Shown here: positions 44,391 through 56,936 of the stretch, piece after piece
Position numbering within the stretch: position 1 is the first letter of the stretch
Layout of the letters: every line of letters begins with the position of its first letter
Assembly (NCBI GenBank): GCA_964020155.1
Contig: OZ026563.1
Span: 1,957,548-2,021,547 of the forward strand
Direction of reading: 5' to 3'
Origin: Chondrilla cf. caribensis
Taxonomy: Eukaryota > Porifera > Demospongiae > Chondrillida > Chondrillidae
DNA: 64,000 nt
Position numbers and translations under genes: made by a program
Notes under the pieces: model-generated
The model's database searches: none
Told to the model about the DNA's origin: nothing
Seen by the model: the letters and a program-made list of their open reading frames with translations, nothing else

Positions 44391-45642
44391 TATATGTACT
44401 GTATATATACATACCTGTAGCATTCAATTCTACCTCAATTGCGCAAGAGTCACACAGACTGCTACATAGCTATTCCTAGACAGTGATTCAGGTCCACCAG
44501 TTGCCTCAATTGTCTTTGAAACTCAAAGCAGTAGCACACCCAGCATGATGATGCGCAGTCTGGATCAATCAACAACAGGACATGTAAATGTGAAGAGTAA
44601 GGTGTAAACATAACATGTGTGAGTGTACTTTCTGGTCCATCTGCTCAAAATACTTACAGAGATTTTTGCTGCACGTTATGTACAGTTCTTCACTGGCTAC
44701 TACAGTCCAGCTCATCTCAAGCTTCAGGTTGACCAGTAAATGCAATGGAACCAGCCATTCTCTCATCACATACCACTGTACACATTACATGTTGTAACGT
44801 AATAATGTCATGCACTTGTATGCTTTCAAGTGAGGCTTTGCATTTTACTGTATATCCTAGTTACAGTAGAACCACACAATTGAGACCACCCAGGTGACCA
44901 GTTAATGTGTTCTCATTTATGGGGTGGTCCTAATTCTAATGTTGATCAAAAGTGTAAGATATCATCTGTAGTAGGAATGTTCAGGATTGGAAGTAGTCCT
45001 ATTACAGGAGTAGTCTACTTAGCGGGGTAATATTCATGTGATGTTATTCCATTTGAATCTAATTATCTTATTATTGAAGCTGCTAATAGTTAATATTATT
45101 GCATCCTATTGAGGTCATGCACTACACACGTGACATGTCATTCATCACATCTCTTCATTAGTTGAACTCAGATGTACAGACTAAACCTCAAGTTCAATAA
45201 ATGGTCCTAATGTTAGTACTGCTAATACTTAATATTATTACATTCTATTGGAGTCATGCACTATAATACATACATGTGACATGTCATGTGTTTACAGCAA
45301 TACTACAATAGCAGTAATGGGTGCACAGTCACATGTTTATCATGTGACTAACAATAAATGTACTTTGTTGTGCATGTTGTTATTATCAATTGACTCCACA
45401 AGTGATGTGGATTGTATATCACTGCCGATGTAGTCATGTACTATACATGTGACATGTCATTCATCACATCTCTTCATTAGTTGAAATCAGATGTACAGAC
45501 TAAACCTCAAGTTCAATGAATGGTCCTAATGTTAGTGTAGTACTAAGTGTAGGTGATGGTCCTAGTTGACCATGTGTAATGTTCCCCAGTAACGATTGTT
45601 ATCTAATGACCTATCTATGGTGTACGTATGCAATGAGTGATT

Positions 45643-47599
45643 TCAAGCTACTCGAATGTACATCTCCACACTTCTGGTAGCTGTAGCCTCTTGCCAGCCA
45701 TCATGCTGACACCACCTCATCTCCACATCATCACTGATGGTCTTTCCCAGTTTCTTCTTGAACCAAGGTTGGTCAGGATTGTCACAACAAGTGGAACCCA
45801 ATGCACAAGAACTGTCCCACAACTGATCAGGATAGAGGTGCCTTTCGCTGTATCTATTTCCACTAGGATTTCCAGAATCACAATAATAGTCATTTTGAAT
45901 GAAGTTTGGTAGAGTAGCTGTAGTCCCTAGACTAGTACAAGGACAGTTGCTTTCACGATATCTACTGTCTGTTGGGTTAGCATTCAGTCCTACAGCATAG
46001 GTCCAGAGATGGCTTCTTGATGATCGTCCATGTGATATAGAAATTCCCCCATAGATATAACGATCATTTATAGTCAAAGATGCTGATGAACCAGAAAATG
46101 CATCTGTTGACCCATACTGGTAAGCTTCAACCATTCCACAGACTTCAGTGTACTTGTGTCCATAAGAGTTGAAGTAAACTGAAGTACAACCCTGTACATT
46201 CCTCCTACAGTACCGCTGTTCATTAGCTTGAAAGCTCCGTAGTGGTTGTGGGCACCCAACCCCTTTACTCGTATTAAAGTACCCAGTCCTCATCCAGACC
46301 CTTCTCCACAGTGAGGGTGTCCATTCAGGTAGCAATACACTCTACTAACTTTGTTGTCGGATTGGTTTATTATCCAGTAAAGCCCATCAGGTTTCCTTGG
46401 TGGTATGTCAGCACAGTTGTAAGCTGGGTTCTCTGTGGTGTATCCTATTGTAGTGATACAACTTGTTGTTCCTGGTGTGTTGGACCTGTTGTTGAGTTCC
46501 TCCACAATGATGTCCTTCAACTTGTAATATAGTTCAGTTTTGATGTGTTGTTCAACATTGCTGTCCAGAGTGGTTATTCCTGGAGGTCCTGGAGGACCAC
46601 GAGGACCTTGTGGACCACGGCTTCCCTCAATTCCTTGTCTACCTGGTGGTCCTTGTACCCCACTGAATCCTTGAGGACCTATAGTACACGGATTGTATAG
46701 TGGTAACCCGTGTGTACATGGATTGTATTTGTTTTATGTGTTTTATAGTATATATCAATGACTACAGTGTTACCTTATTTACACACTAGTTGCATTTTGA
46801 TATTCTGAAGTGTAGCAGTGTATTATGATTTATGGTAACAGCACCTCCTCCCATGTACAGTGTGTGCTCAGTAGATTGGAAGTTCTCCAGTTAACACTTC
46901 ACCTACGTATGTTTGCATAAACTGTAGATACTGTCCTATTTCCCATTACATGTGTATCATACATCCATACCTGGTGGTCCTGTATTACCCCTCACTCCCC
47001 TCGGTCCATCCATCCGTCAGGACCATGTGGTCCAGGTGGACCTGAAGGAGAATAAGTAGAGATTTGTATGGTCACTAGTGTAGCCATTTTCAACTCTCCT
47101 CTCAGTCCAACCTCTCAACTCTCCTCTCAGTCCAGCCTCTCAACTCTCCTCTCAGTCCAACCTCTCAACTCTCCTCTCAGTCCAGCCTCTCAACTCTCCT
47201 CTCAGTCCAACCTCTCAACTCTCCTCTCAGTCCAACTTCTCAACTCTCCTCTCAGTCCAACCTCTCAACTCTCCTCTCAGTGCAACCTCTCAACTCTCCT
47301 CTCAGTCCAGCTTCTCAACTCTCCTCTCAGTCCAACCTCCCAACTCTCCTCTCAGTCCAACCTTCAGTACATTCCCTTATTCTGTTGTACTAACCTCTTG
47401 GTCCACGGTCTCCTCTAGGACCTGTTCGTCCTGCTGTTCCCTGAGGTCCAACAGGTCCATCTCGTCCGTCACGTCCCGGTACTCCTCTGAATGTAAACTG
47501 CAGTTCAGTGACATTGTTGGCCTCAAATGCAGTCTGTGTCTGTCCCAGTTGTAGGCATTGAGTGAAGAAGATCAAGAGAACTGTTTGAAGGACAGCCAT
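45643..47599 (-). pseudogene. Array copy 11, with frameshifts in exons 2 and 3
   Basis: Exon 1 47599-47395 (205 bp, short form) is intact. Exon 2 (47041-46971) is 71 bp instead of 72: one base is missing in the TCCATCCATCC stretch. Exon 3 (46678-45643) has another missing base near 46300 (GACCCTTCTCC instead of GACCCCTTCTCC) and a 3-residue loss of GAS in DQLWDSS-C. Variable spots: [41 protein letters not shown]. The conserved STPDTINYV segment is replaced by LTINDRYIYGG, as in copy 14. Two separate frameshifts argue for a true pseudogene, though sequencing error is not excluded. Confidence 0.82.
47088..47370. repeat. Intron-1 minisatellite, 25-bp unit, copy 11
   Basis: About eleven units, with TCCAGCCTC and TCCAACTTC variants alternating in short blocks. 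Confidence 0.92.
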
Positions 47600-47650
47600 G
47601 ACTTGTAGTATCAATCTCCTCTTTCCTGTTATGGAACACTGAGTGTGGTC

Positions 47651-47661
47651 TTTATAATATA
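47651..47661 (-). promoter_or_regulatory. Altered TATA box, copy 11 (class A)
   Basis: TATATTATAAA on the - strand; three bases have been inserted compared with the TATATAA of sister copies. Confidence 0.5.
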
Positions 47662-47988
47662 GTATTGTGTGTAGTACCAGTTTGTAGACATTTTATATTG
47701 TTCTCTAGTTTGTGTAATCTTTTATTAGATATCCATTTATGTATACTGGTTATCTATATTATTACATATTTGCATGTGTTCAATGCAGTTTGTTCCCTGT
47801 GTCAATTGTACTGTGTGTGGTAGGTGGTGGGGTGAGAGGGCATGTTAGTGCTGAGTGTCTGTAACTAGTGATGAATACGATTAATGTGTTTATTCTGTGA
47901 CCCCTAGCTCCTCCTGTTGAGTGTTTTGTGTGTCCTGTTCCTCTAATGTTGTGATATTCATGTGCTGTGTGTGTGTGTGTTGTGTGTT

Positions 47989-48002
47989 GTTGTCATGGCA
48001 AC
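47989..48002. promoter_or_regulatory. X-box palindrome upstream of copy 11
   Basis: GTTGTCATGGCAAC, identical to the other class A copies. Confidence 0.5.
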
Positions 48003-48648
48003 AATTCCCAATCCAATTGAGCCATGTCAGCCACCTCTGTGTTGTAGATCCTCTGATGTGTGTGACACAGTGCAACCTGTGTGGGTGACCACCTCACTAC
48101 CACAGTCACCTGTATACAGTGGACACTAGTATGTATTTGAGTGGTGGAGTGAAGTGATATGTACTGTACTGTACACTGTAGTGAACACTACATTTGGTGT
48201 TCATTTTGCAATGATTTGAGATTCGCCTTGAAAGTGTACATTGTACCGATATTCAGTTTGTCATGTAGTGACCTCTTTGAAGGAGTTGAGGTTGTCTGGT
48301 GTGTTTACAGCAATATTACTACAACAGCGGATACACAGTCACATGTTTATCATGTGACTACCAATAAATGTAGTTTGTTGTGCATGTTGTTATTATCAAT
48401 TGAGTCCACAAGTGATGTGGATTGTATATCACTGCCTATGTAGTCATGCACTATACATGTGACATGTCATTCATCACATCTCTTCATTAGTTGAAATCAG
48501 ATGTACAGACTAAACCTCAAGTTCAATAAATGGTCCTAATGTTAGTGTAGTACTAAGTGTAGGTGATGGTCCTAGTTGACCATGTGTAATGTTCCCCAGT
48601 AACGAGTGTTATCTAATGACCTATCTATGATGTGTGTGATGAGTGATT

Positions 48649-51078
48649 TCAAGCTACTCGAATGTACATCTCCACACTTCTGGTAGCTGTAGCCTCATGC
48701 CAGCTGTTGTCAGGACTGCACCACCTCATCTCCACATCATCACTGATGGTCTTTCCCAGTTTCTTCTTGAACCAAGGTTGGTCAGGATTGTCACAACAAG
48801 TGGAACCCAACACACAGGAAGCACCAGAACTGTCCCACAACTGATCAGGGTAGAGGTGGCTTCTAATGTAGCTATTTCCACTAGGATTTCCAGAATCACA
48901 ATAATAGTCATTTTGAATGAAGTTTGGTAGAGTAGCTGTAGTCCCTAGTCTAGTACAAGGACAGTTGTTGCGACGCCATCCACTGTTTGTTGGGTTAGCA
49001 TGTAGTCCTACAGCATAAGTCCAGAGGTGACGTCTTGGTGATCTCCCATGAGTTATAGAAATCCCGAATACATAGTTGATGGTATCCAGTGTTGAAGATG
49101 CTCTTGAATAATAAAATCCACTTGGTGTACCATACTGGTATGCCTCAATCATTCCACACACTTCAGTGTAGTTGTGTCCATAAGAGTTGAAGTAAACTGA
49201 AGTACAACCACGTCGTACATTCCTTCTACAGTACCATTTTCCATTAGCTTGAAACCTCTGTAGTGGTTGTGGACACACATCCCTTTCACTCATATTAAAG
49301 TACCCGGTCCTCATCCAGACCCCTTCTCCACAGTGAGGGTGTCCCCTCAGGTAGCAATACACTCTACTAACATTGTTGTCAGTTTGGTTTCTTATCCAGT
49401 AAAGCCCATCAGGTCTCCCTACTGGTATGTCAGCACAGCTCTCAGCAGGGTTCTCTCTGGTGTATCCTATTGTAGGGTTGCACCTCGTTGTTCCTGGTGT
49501 GTTGGACCTGTTGTTGAGTTCCTCCACAATGATGTCCTTCAACTTGTAATATAGTTCAGTTTTGATGAGTCGTTCAACATTGCTGTCCAGAGTGGTTATT
49601 CCTGGAGGTCCTGGAGGACCACGAGGACCTTGTGCACCTCTTGGACCACGCCCCCCCTCAATTCCTTGTCTTCCTGGTGGTCCTTGAGGACCTGAGTGTT
49701 GTAAAACAATATTTGACTGACTAGTTTTGCTATACAATGTACTCATGATCACTGTAATACCGTATGTATATACAGTACATGAGCATGTGTATAGTAAAAT
49801 GAACTATATGTATAGGTAGTGCAATCAGTTGGTATACCCATACATACAGGTAGGTGTCAGACTGTTTTTGTCAAGTACACGAGCATTTTATATACAGTGG
49901 GAAAATTCTCCCCCACAAGGAATAATATTATATCTACAGTAACTAGCCCCTTTTTATTATAGGGCTTTATAGCAGCTTGTAAATATAAAGCACTTTAAAC
50001 TTTATTCACTTTCACTTGCGAGTGTGTCAGCACATTAAAGTATTTACAAAATTGACTCAAGTAAGTCACCTACAGAGTTGGTTTGAAGTCGGTTCAAAGT
50101 CAGTTTAAAATGAAGCACTTCAGGCGTGAACTATTTTTGTAGATTATATTGCTTTAAAAGCAGATAATTGGAGTATTTCAGCATGTTATTGCGCTTTATA
50201 ATCTTCTATCCGTCATGTTAGACTCATTAAAGTTGTATCCATGAGCATGACAGCAAAAATGAACTTTTTGTAGCTTAATATTGATATAGCTGCTTCCTGC
50301 TGTAAAATTTTGACATAAAAGGTATTCAGTTGTTGGGTAAACCTTCAATTACGAAGAATAACTAGTGACATTAAGGAAAAGAAGACAAAATGTGAGTATC
50401 ATCAGTTATTTGAATCTTAAACTCCAATATTTAGCAGAGACTTTGTGGAAACCAAATCAAATTGTTCAGTTAACCAGTTGCAGAAACAATTTAATTGAAT
50501 CGCTTTGAGATCGTGTAGTGTAAAAGGGGCTATTGACTATATTTGCCGTAACTATACATTTCAACAGGTTATACTGAATTCCCGTTCAGTGTCCCATGAG
50601 ATGTGGTATGTGATTCTACTGTAGTACAGTACACCCTAACCTGGTGGTCCTTGATTTCCTCTTACTCCAATTGGCCCTTCTACTCCTTGAGGACCAAGTA
50701 GTCCAGGTGGTCCTGAAGGAGAATAGGAAGTGATTCATATTGTTTCCTCTTACACAACCTCTCAACTCTCCTCTCAGTCCAACCTCTCAACTCTCCTCTC
50801 AATTCAACCTTCATTACTCTTATTCTGTTGTACTAACCTCTTGGTCCACGGTCTCCTCTAGGACCTGCTGGTCCCTCAGGTCCCTGTTGTCCAGGAGGAC
50901 CAGGTGGTCCTGCTGTTCCCTGAGGTCCAACAGGTCCATCTCGTCCATCACGTCCTGGTACTCCTCTGAATGTAAACTGCAGTTCAGTGACATTGTTGGC
51001 CTCAAATGCAGTCTGTGTCTGTCCCAGTTGTAGGCATTGAGTGAAGAAGATGAAGAGAACTGTTTGAAGGACACCCAT
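48649..51078 (-). CDS. Ficolin-like collagen/fibrinogen-related protein, array copy 12 (intact)
   Basis: Exons 51078-50838 (241 bp, long form), 50712-50641 (72 bp), 49691-48649; 451 residues. Variable spots: [48 protein letters not shown] is STLDT here. The leader is [15 protein letters not shown], as in copy 8. Intron 1 has only about two minisatellite units (50757-50812); intron 2 carries an AGCCCC MITE. Class B promoter with TATATA at 51161-51166. Confidence 0.9.
49945..50531. mobile_element. AGCCCC-family MITE, intron 2 of copy 12
   Basis: Left end AGCCCCTTTTTATTATAGGG, right end TAGTGTAAAAGGGGCT, flanked by ACT at 49942-49944 and ATT at 50532-50534 (one substitution). 587 bp. Confidence 0.8.
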
Positions 51079-52307
51079 GACTTGTAGTATCAGAATTCTC
51101 TCCACTAGCTGGAATGATCACAGGATGTGGTTTGTGTATGCAGCATCAGTAGTAGATACTTATATACTATTCTTTAACTGATCCATGTTAGCACTAATGT
51201 AGGATAAATACCTTTTAAGGGTATTACTGAAGTATGTACCTATGTAACTACGCTGCATAAATTGATACTATACATAGTACCATCCTTGGGAGTTTGCAAG
51301 ACAGAATATACGTAACTAGTACGTATACCGTACAGTATGTATGTAGTTGGTTGATGTACTGTATGTATTATAGTCCGTATTATTGATATGTGCCATGTAG
51401 TTGAGGCTGCATGTCCTCCAAACTGGGCTGTACTGGAATGTGTGTACGACATGTACTTGTCAAGGTTAGTGTACCTAGGTTGTATGCGGTGACATTCCTC
51501 ATTTGTAGTGTGGAGGTTGGTGTGTTTTCCTATGAACATTGTATGATGTATGACATTCAGTTGTACCGCCCTTGTGGATTCAATCAGAGAGACCTGTTTG
51601 AAGGACAACCTTGGTTTGGAGCATGAGCGTAACACAAATAATGCATTTGTACACACACAGGCCATGTTCCCAAATCACAAGCCTGTTATGGTGTGTGGTT
51701 AGTCCAAGTGAAGGAGAAGAGAAGCAGTTGTGGGTCCAGGGGATTCCAGGGGTCAAGTGATCCCCTTGGCCTAGACCTTGACTTTATTTCGATAAATACA
51801 AAAATACTTTTGTAAGGACGCATGAGATACATCAGTAGTACTTAGTAAAGGACAAAGGTACATTGATACAGTAAACTTTCTTAGGATCCGCACTGTACAA
51901 AATATAATCAGCAAATCAACAATTTTCATTGTGTGTGCTCTTTGGGTGCCATTTTTGTATTATGCAATGAATGAAATGGCAGTAACCTTCATTACGCCAT
52001 TGCTGCTACCTCGATCAATAAGAGTGATTACATGTTTTTGTTACTGTACATAAATATCAACAGTAATGATGCTCTCTTGTATATCACTGCCTATGGAGTC
52101 ATGCACTATACATGTGACATGTCATTGATCACATCTCTTCATTAGTTGAACTCAGATGTACAGACTAAACCTCAAGTTCTATAAATGGTCCTAATGTTAG
52201 TGTAGTACTAAGTGTATGTGATGGTCCTATTTAACCATGTGTAATGTTCCCCAGTAACGAGTGTTATCTAATGACCTATCTATGGTGTACATATGCAATG
52301 AGTGATT

Positions 52308-52390
52308 TCAAGCTACTCGAATGTACATCTCCACACTTCTGGTAGCTGTAGCATCATGCTGACACCACCTCATCTCCACATCATCACTGA
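52308..52390 (-). pseudogene. 3' fragment of a collagen-like array gene
   Basis: Only the last 27 or so codons of exon 3 survive ([25 protein letters not shown], stop at 52308). The fragment is fused at 52390 to class B spacer sequence. It marks a fifteenth copy that was almost entirely deleted. Confidence 0.85.
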
Positions 52391-53124
52391 ACATTGTATG
52401 ATGTATGACATTCAGTTGTACCGCCCTTGCGGGTTCAATCAGAGAGACCTGTTTGAAGGACAACCTTGGCTTGGAGCATCAGTGTAGCACAAATAATGCA
52501 TTGGTACACACACAGGCTGTCTGTTTTCAATTAAGTTTTGTTGTTCCTGTTAGAGGTTGGCATGTATACAGAGAGCACTGGGAGCATAACATCTGCACTG
52601 ATGTACCAAACTTGAGTAATTTGTATGATTACGTATTGGTCAATGTACTTACATTACATATTGTGGTGAACTGTAAGTGGAGATGCTCATGGTGGGGCTC
52701 TGTGGATTACCTAACATACACATAAATTGCTTCTAATCTCACTCTGGAGCTGAGACACTACCTTCCCCACAGTACTCACAGTGACCTGTACAGGAACCAC
52801 CTACTGCACACAAGTGTCAACAGTAATGATGCTTTCTTAGTGAGAGAAACCATTGTTACATACTTACCCTCTGTTATGTATACTTTACCAATGTCGAGAG
52901 AATTCTATTGAAGGAGCAAATACGTTAGTCAATGTATGGTGTAGTATGAATGGTAGAAATACGTAATTGTTATGCATTGATTCTGTTTTCAAGTATAAAA
53001 ACATCCTCATCTGGAGGTCACAGGTTAGAATCTCACAACTGTTGATATGTAAAAGGTTCACACTCATCCACTCAATAACAGGTGATTGACTTCACTATTT
53101 GTCACCTTATCTATATTACTATTA

Positions 53125-53824
53125 CAGTAGGCGCCAAAATAAACTTTGCGTTCCGTTCCGTCTAAACGCAGCTTCGTACTTTTTGCCTACGGAAAAAAAA
53201 ACGAAAACGGAACGGAACGGAACGAAACGGAACTTGCGAAAAGACGGAGAGAACAAAATGTGTTGATTTGAACGTATTCTATCGAAGTACAGAACGATTT
53301 GGCTAGATATTCGATTATAAAGGTCTCATCGCTTTAGTACCGAATAAAACTACCACAAATGGATTCATCTAAGCAGTGAAGGCATCTTCCAGAATGAAGA
53401 AAATGGCGTTTCTCGATCGATCGATCCAGTGAACTCACCTCTTGATAAATTTACATATTATGACCCATTCCTGTTGTACGAATTCCTTCTTCTCTCAAAC
53501 GAACTTGGATAATAGGTGATTTGATGCCATCTGAATAGCGAACTACAATACTCTGCTTTCTATAATGGCTGTAGACTATGGTTGCTTCATCGCACGTCTC
53601 TCTGAAGTACGTACATCGGACTTGAATGATACATAACGAAATGTACACACGTTTATAAAGTTATGTGTTAGTTAGCGTTGATGAACACCGTTCGCTTTTT
53701 GAGGAATAGAACGAAACGAAACGGTACAGACGGACGGAAAAAAGACGAAAACGGAACGATCCATTCGACCGTTTTGTATTAGTCTGTACGAAACGGAACG
53801 CAAAGTTTATTTTGGCGCCTACCA
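53125..53824. mobile_element. 700-bp TIR element (non-autonomous), TA target site
   Basis: Inverted ends share GTAGGCGCCAAAATAAACTT followed by TGCGTTCCGTT (outermost bases CA at the left, TG at the right), flanked by TA. The empty site CTATTATGTAATCATGC is present near 18353, 27595 and 37267. Subterminal arrays of ACGAAACGGAACG repeats. No transposase ORF. Confidence 0.9.
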
Positions 53825-55006
53825 TATGTAATCATGCACTGTCACATGCTCGTCACATGACCCAACTCCATATTAGCCAAGCTGAAGTGCAAGGCAGCTA
53901 ATTGCTTTGCTGAGACAGTGGGTATACATATATGTACTGTATATATGTGTATTCGTATGTACTGTATATATGCGTATCTGTAGCATTCAATTCTTGACAT
54001 CTTATTGTGCAAGAGTCATGTAGACTGCTACATGGCTATTCCTAGACAGTGATTCAGGTCCATCAGTTACTTCAATCGTCTTTGAAACACAACACAGTAG
54101 CACACCCAGCAAAATTTGAGTTGCTGATACAAAGTCTGGATCAATCAGCAACAGGACATGTAAATGTGTAGAGCAAGGTGTAAACATAACATGTGTGAGT
54201 ATACTTTCTGGTCATCTGCTCAAAATACTTACGGAGATTCTCGCTGCACTTTATGTACGGTTCTTCGCTGGCTACTACAGTCCAGCTCATGTCAAGCTTC
54301 GGGTTGACCAGTAAATGCAATGGAACCAGCCATTCTCTCATCACATACCACTATACACATTACATGTTGTAATGTATCCTAATAATATGATGCACTTGTA
54401 TGCTTTCAAGTGAGGCTTTGCATTTTACTGTATATCCTGGTTACAGTAGAACCACACCCTTGAGACCACCCAGGTGACCAGTTGATGTGTTCTAATTTGT
54501 GGGGTGGTCCTAATTCTAATGTTGATCGAAAGTGTAAGGTATCATCTGTGGTAGGAATGTTCATGATTGGAAGTAGTCCTATCACAGGAGTAGTCTACTT
54601 AGTGGGGTAATATTTATGTGAAGTTCTTCAACTTGAATCTACTTATTTTATTATTGAAGCTGCTAATACTTATTGCATCCTATGAGGGATATGCGCTATA
54701 ATACGTACGTACATGTGCCATGTCATTCATCACATCTCTTCATTAGTTGATTCAGAACTCAGATGTACAGACTAAACCTCAAGTTCTATAAATGGTCCTA
54801 ATGTTAGTGTAGTACTACTGTACTGACTGAAGGTAATGACCCCAAATCTCGCGTGTGGTCGACGAGCGCGCGCTTGACCTTTCAGAGGGCCTCGGGAGGC
54901 CTCACGAGTGATTATCACCTCGCGGGTGATTATTCTTCAATTTGAATTATTTCGCACGTCGATTTCAAGCGTATTTACGATTGATCGTGAGTATTCTAGC
55001 TGCAAG

Positions 55007-56674
55007 ATGGGTAAGAATGAAGTCTTGATCGAATGGATCGATAAGAAGAAAGGAGATGCGGATTCTAATAGGGTGAACGTTAAGCACCTCCTCGTGAAAG
55101 ACCCGAACGACATCACAGTCGGTACGATTGTAGCCATGAAGCACGGGAGGAAAGAATATAGAGGGAAAGTGACGAATCTATTGGAATGGAAGCCAAAGGC
55201 CACGAAAAGGAAGTTTGGGAAAAAGGTTCGTACACACGCGCGATAAATAGCATTGTAATATCATCGATAATACAAACGGTACGTTTGTACGTATTATCTA
55301 TTATGTGCGTATAATGACGCAATAATAACGTATAATAAGTAGTCAACGTATGATCTATACTCTAATAACATAGACCACATTACGTATTCGCAATTCGAAC
55401 TATCGTTATGATCAAGGTAAATATCAATGTATAATATTGTGCACATTAATTCAGAAGATTCCAGCAAGTGGGAAGAGAAATGTGTCAAGAATAAAGCCAT
55501 GGTTAGCCTCTGGATCTCCCTGCAAATCCGATGATGAAGAGACTGCTGATGAAGTAAAGGAAAACGTACCTGTGAGAGACCAAGTGGAAACCAGCATGGA
55601 TGCATCATGTATTCGAGAATGTGAGGATGAACAAGCCAGCAGGAAGGAAGAAAGTGAGGATAAACATAGTGAAAGCAACCAGGACATTGACAATGAGCAT
55701 AGTGAGAAGAACCAGGACAGTGATGATGAACAAGCCAACAAAGAAAATCATTCATCTACAAACTATTCCCAACCACCTTATTTTTACCCACTCACTATTC
55801 TGAGCCACCATATTCACCCACTCACTATTCCCAGCCACCATATTCACCAACTCACTATTCTCGAACACCATACACACCCACTCGCTATTCCCGACGACCA
55901 TACACACCCATTCGCTATTCCCAATCACCATACACACCCACTTGCTTTTCTCGACCTCCACACTTACCCACACGTTATTCCCGACCTTCATATTCACCCC
56001 CTCACTATTCCCGACCATCATATTCACCCACTCACTATTCCCGACCACCATATTCACCCACTCACTATTCCCGACCACCATATTCACCCACTCGCTATTC
56101 CCGACCTCCACACTCACCATATCACCATTCATATGCTCACTACGCACGCCACGATTTGTCTCCATACCCTTACAGATCTCATCACAGGTTTCAGTATCAT
56201 CACTCTTTGTATCACATACCTTCTGGTAGGTCTCCTCATTCACATTATCATCACAGGTCACCCACACATCATGAACATTATGGACCATACATTGCACCCA
56301 CAAACATTGACAGTACTGAAGATAAGATAGATCTTTCCAACATCATCGAAGGGAGTGGAGAACCAGACAGTCCAGTAAGGATTTTGCCAGCAGTTAAGGA
56401 TGAGTGCTACAAAAAAGCATCCTCTCAAGTAAATTTTGCTGTGCTATTGACACGCAAATGTTTTACCAAGGCTGAAATGCGTCAGTCTAACTGCACTGGA
56501 GATTGTGGAAAGAAAACACTGTCACCAAGACGAATGTTGGCAGTAAAAAATTGTGTCTATTCTGTTTATCCAATCAAACCAGGTGAGACTGATGAGAGCA
56601 CATGGAAGCGCTACAAAGTTGCCATAAATGAAAGCTGCCGGCGGCTGACAAGACATAAGAACTGGCGTGTTTAA
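55007..56674 (+). pseudogene. BEN-domain protein gene carried by the transposon (one frameshift)
   Basis: Exon 1 55007-55225 (ATG at 55007) encodes a small domain with HLLVKDPNDITVGTIVAMKH and GRKEYRGKV, of the chromo/Tudor-like type often found at the N-terminus of BEN proteins (inferred). A phase-0 intron follows, with acceptor at 55454. Exon 2 encodes an acidic Ser/Glu/Asp-rich stretch (EESEDKHSESNQD), then about eleven decapeptide repeats PPYSPTHYSR, then a His/Tyr-rich part. It ends in a BEN domain, a DNA-binding fold: VNFAVLLTRKCFTKAEMRQS, GKKTLSPRRMLAVKNCVYSV, YPIKPGETDE and INESCRRL. The frame changes near 55779-55790 in a T run. About 480 residues if continuous. Confidence 0.8.
55795..56130 (+). 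repeat. Coding minisatellite, 30-bp unit (PPYSPTHYSR)
   Basis: About eleven units of a 30-bp repeat within exon 2 of the BEN gene. Because 30 is a multiple of 3, the frame is kept whatever the unit number. Units drift at single codons (SRTPYTPTRY, SRRPYTPIRY), so the array is old enough to have diverged. Confidence 0.9.
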
Positions 56675-56936
56675 TGTTTGTATCATACAGTATGATAGCA
56701 TCATATTATTGTACAGCATATATTATATACATATTTATATTTGTATTATGTTACATATATACATATTTACATATTTGCCGATATTCAAGCACCTTTGGGT
56801 ATCCAGTGTCATTTTTGTACATGTTGCAGTTTAAAATTTAATAATAAAACTAGTACAAAGTAGTAATAGTAAGAATAAAAGTACAATTAAGTACAATGCT
56901 GTTAAGTTGAAGTTAAGTTTTAAAATGAAAAATTGC

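Larger units (their letters stand above)
41598..45642. repeat. Class B spacer between copies 10 and 11 (with hAT insertion)
   Basis: Contains the + strand relics (near 42040-42150, the uninterrupted RGWHVYREHWEHDVCTDV type at 42449-42643, and 42660-42870), a hAT relic at 43168-44390, the - strand relic (44410-44780) and a duplicated end block (the CATGTGACATGTCATTCATC segment occurs near 45130 and again near 45450). No intact host gene. Confidence 0.75.
47600..48648. repeat. Class A spacer between copies 11 and 12
   Basis: Full-length class A spacer with X-box at 47989-48002, hairpin near 48341-48360 followed by AATAAA, and the conserved block below the copy 12 stop. No gene. Confidence 0.8.
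51079..54815. repeat. Class B spacer after copy 12 (rearranged)
   Basis: Runs promoter, + strand relic and G-rich patch, then jumps at about 52070 to a class A-like end with a 3' fragment of a collagen gene. It re-enters class B at about 52390 with the + strand relics (52405-52490, 52550-52725, 52750-52930), is interrupted by a 700-bp TIR element, and ends with the - strand relic (53990-54350). At least two illegitimate junctions are visible. No intact gene. Confidence 0.7.
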
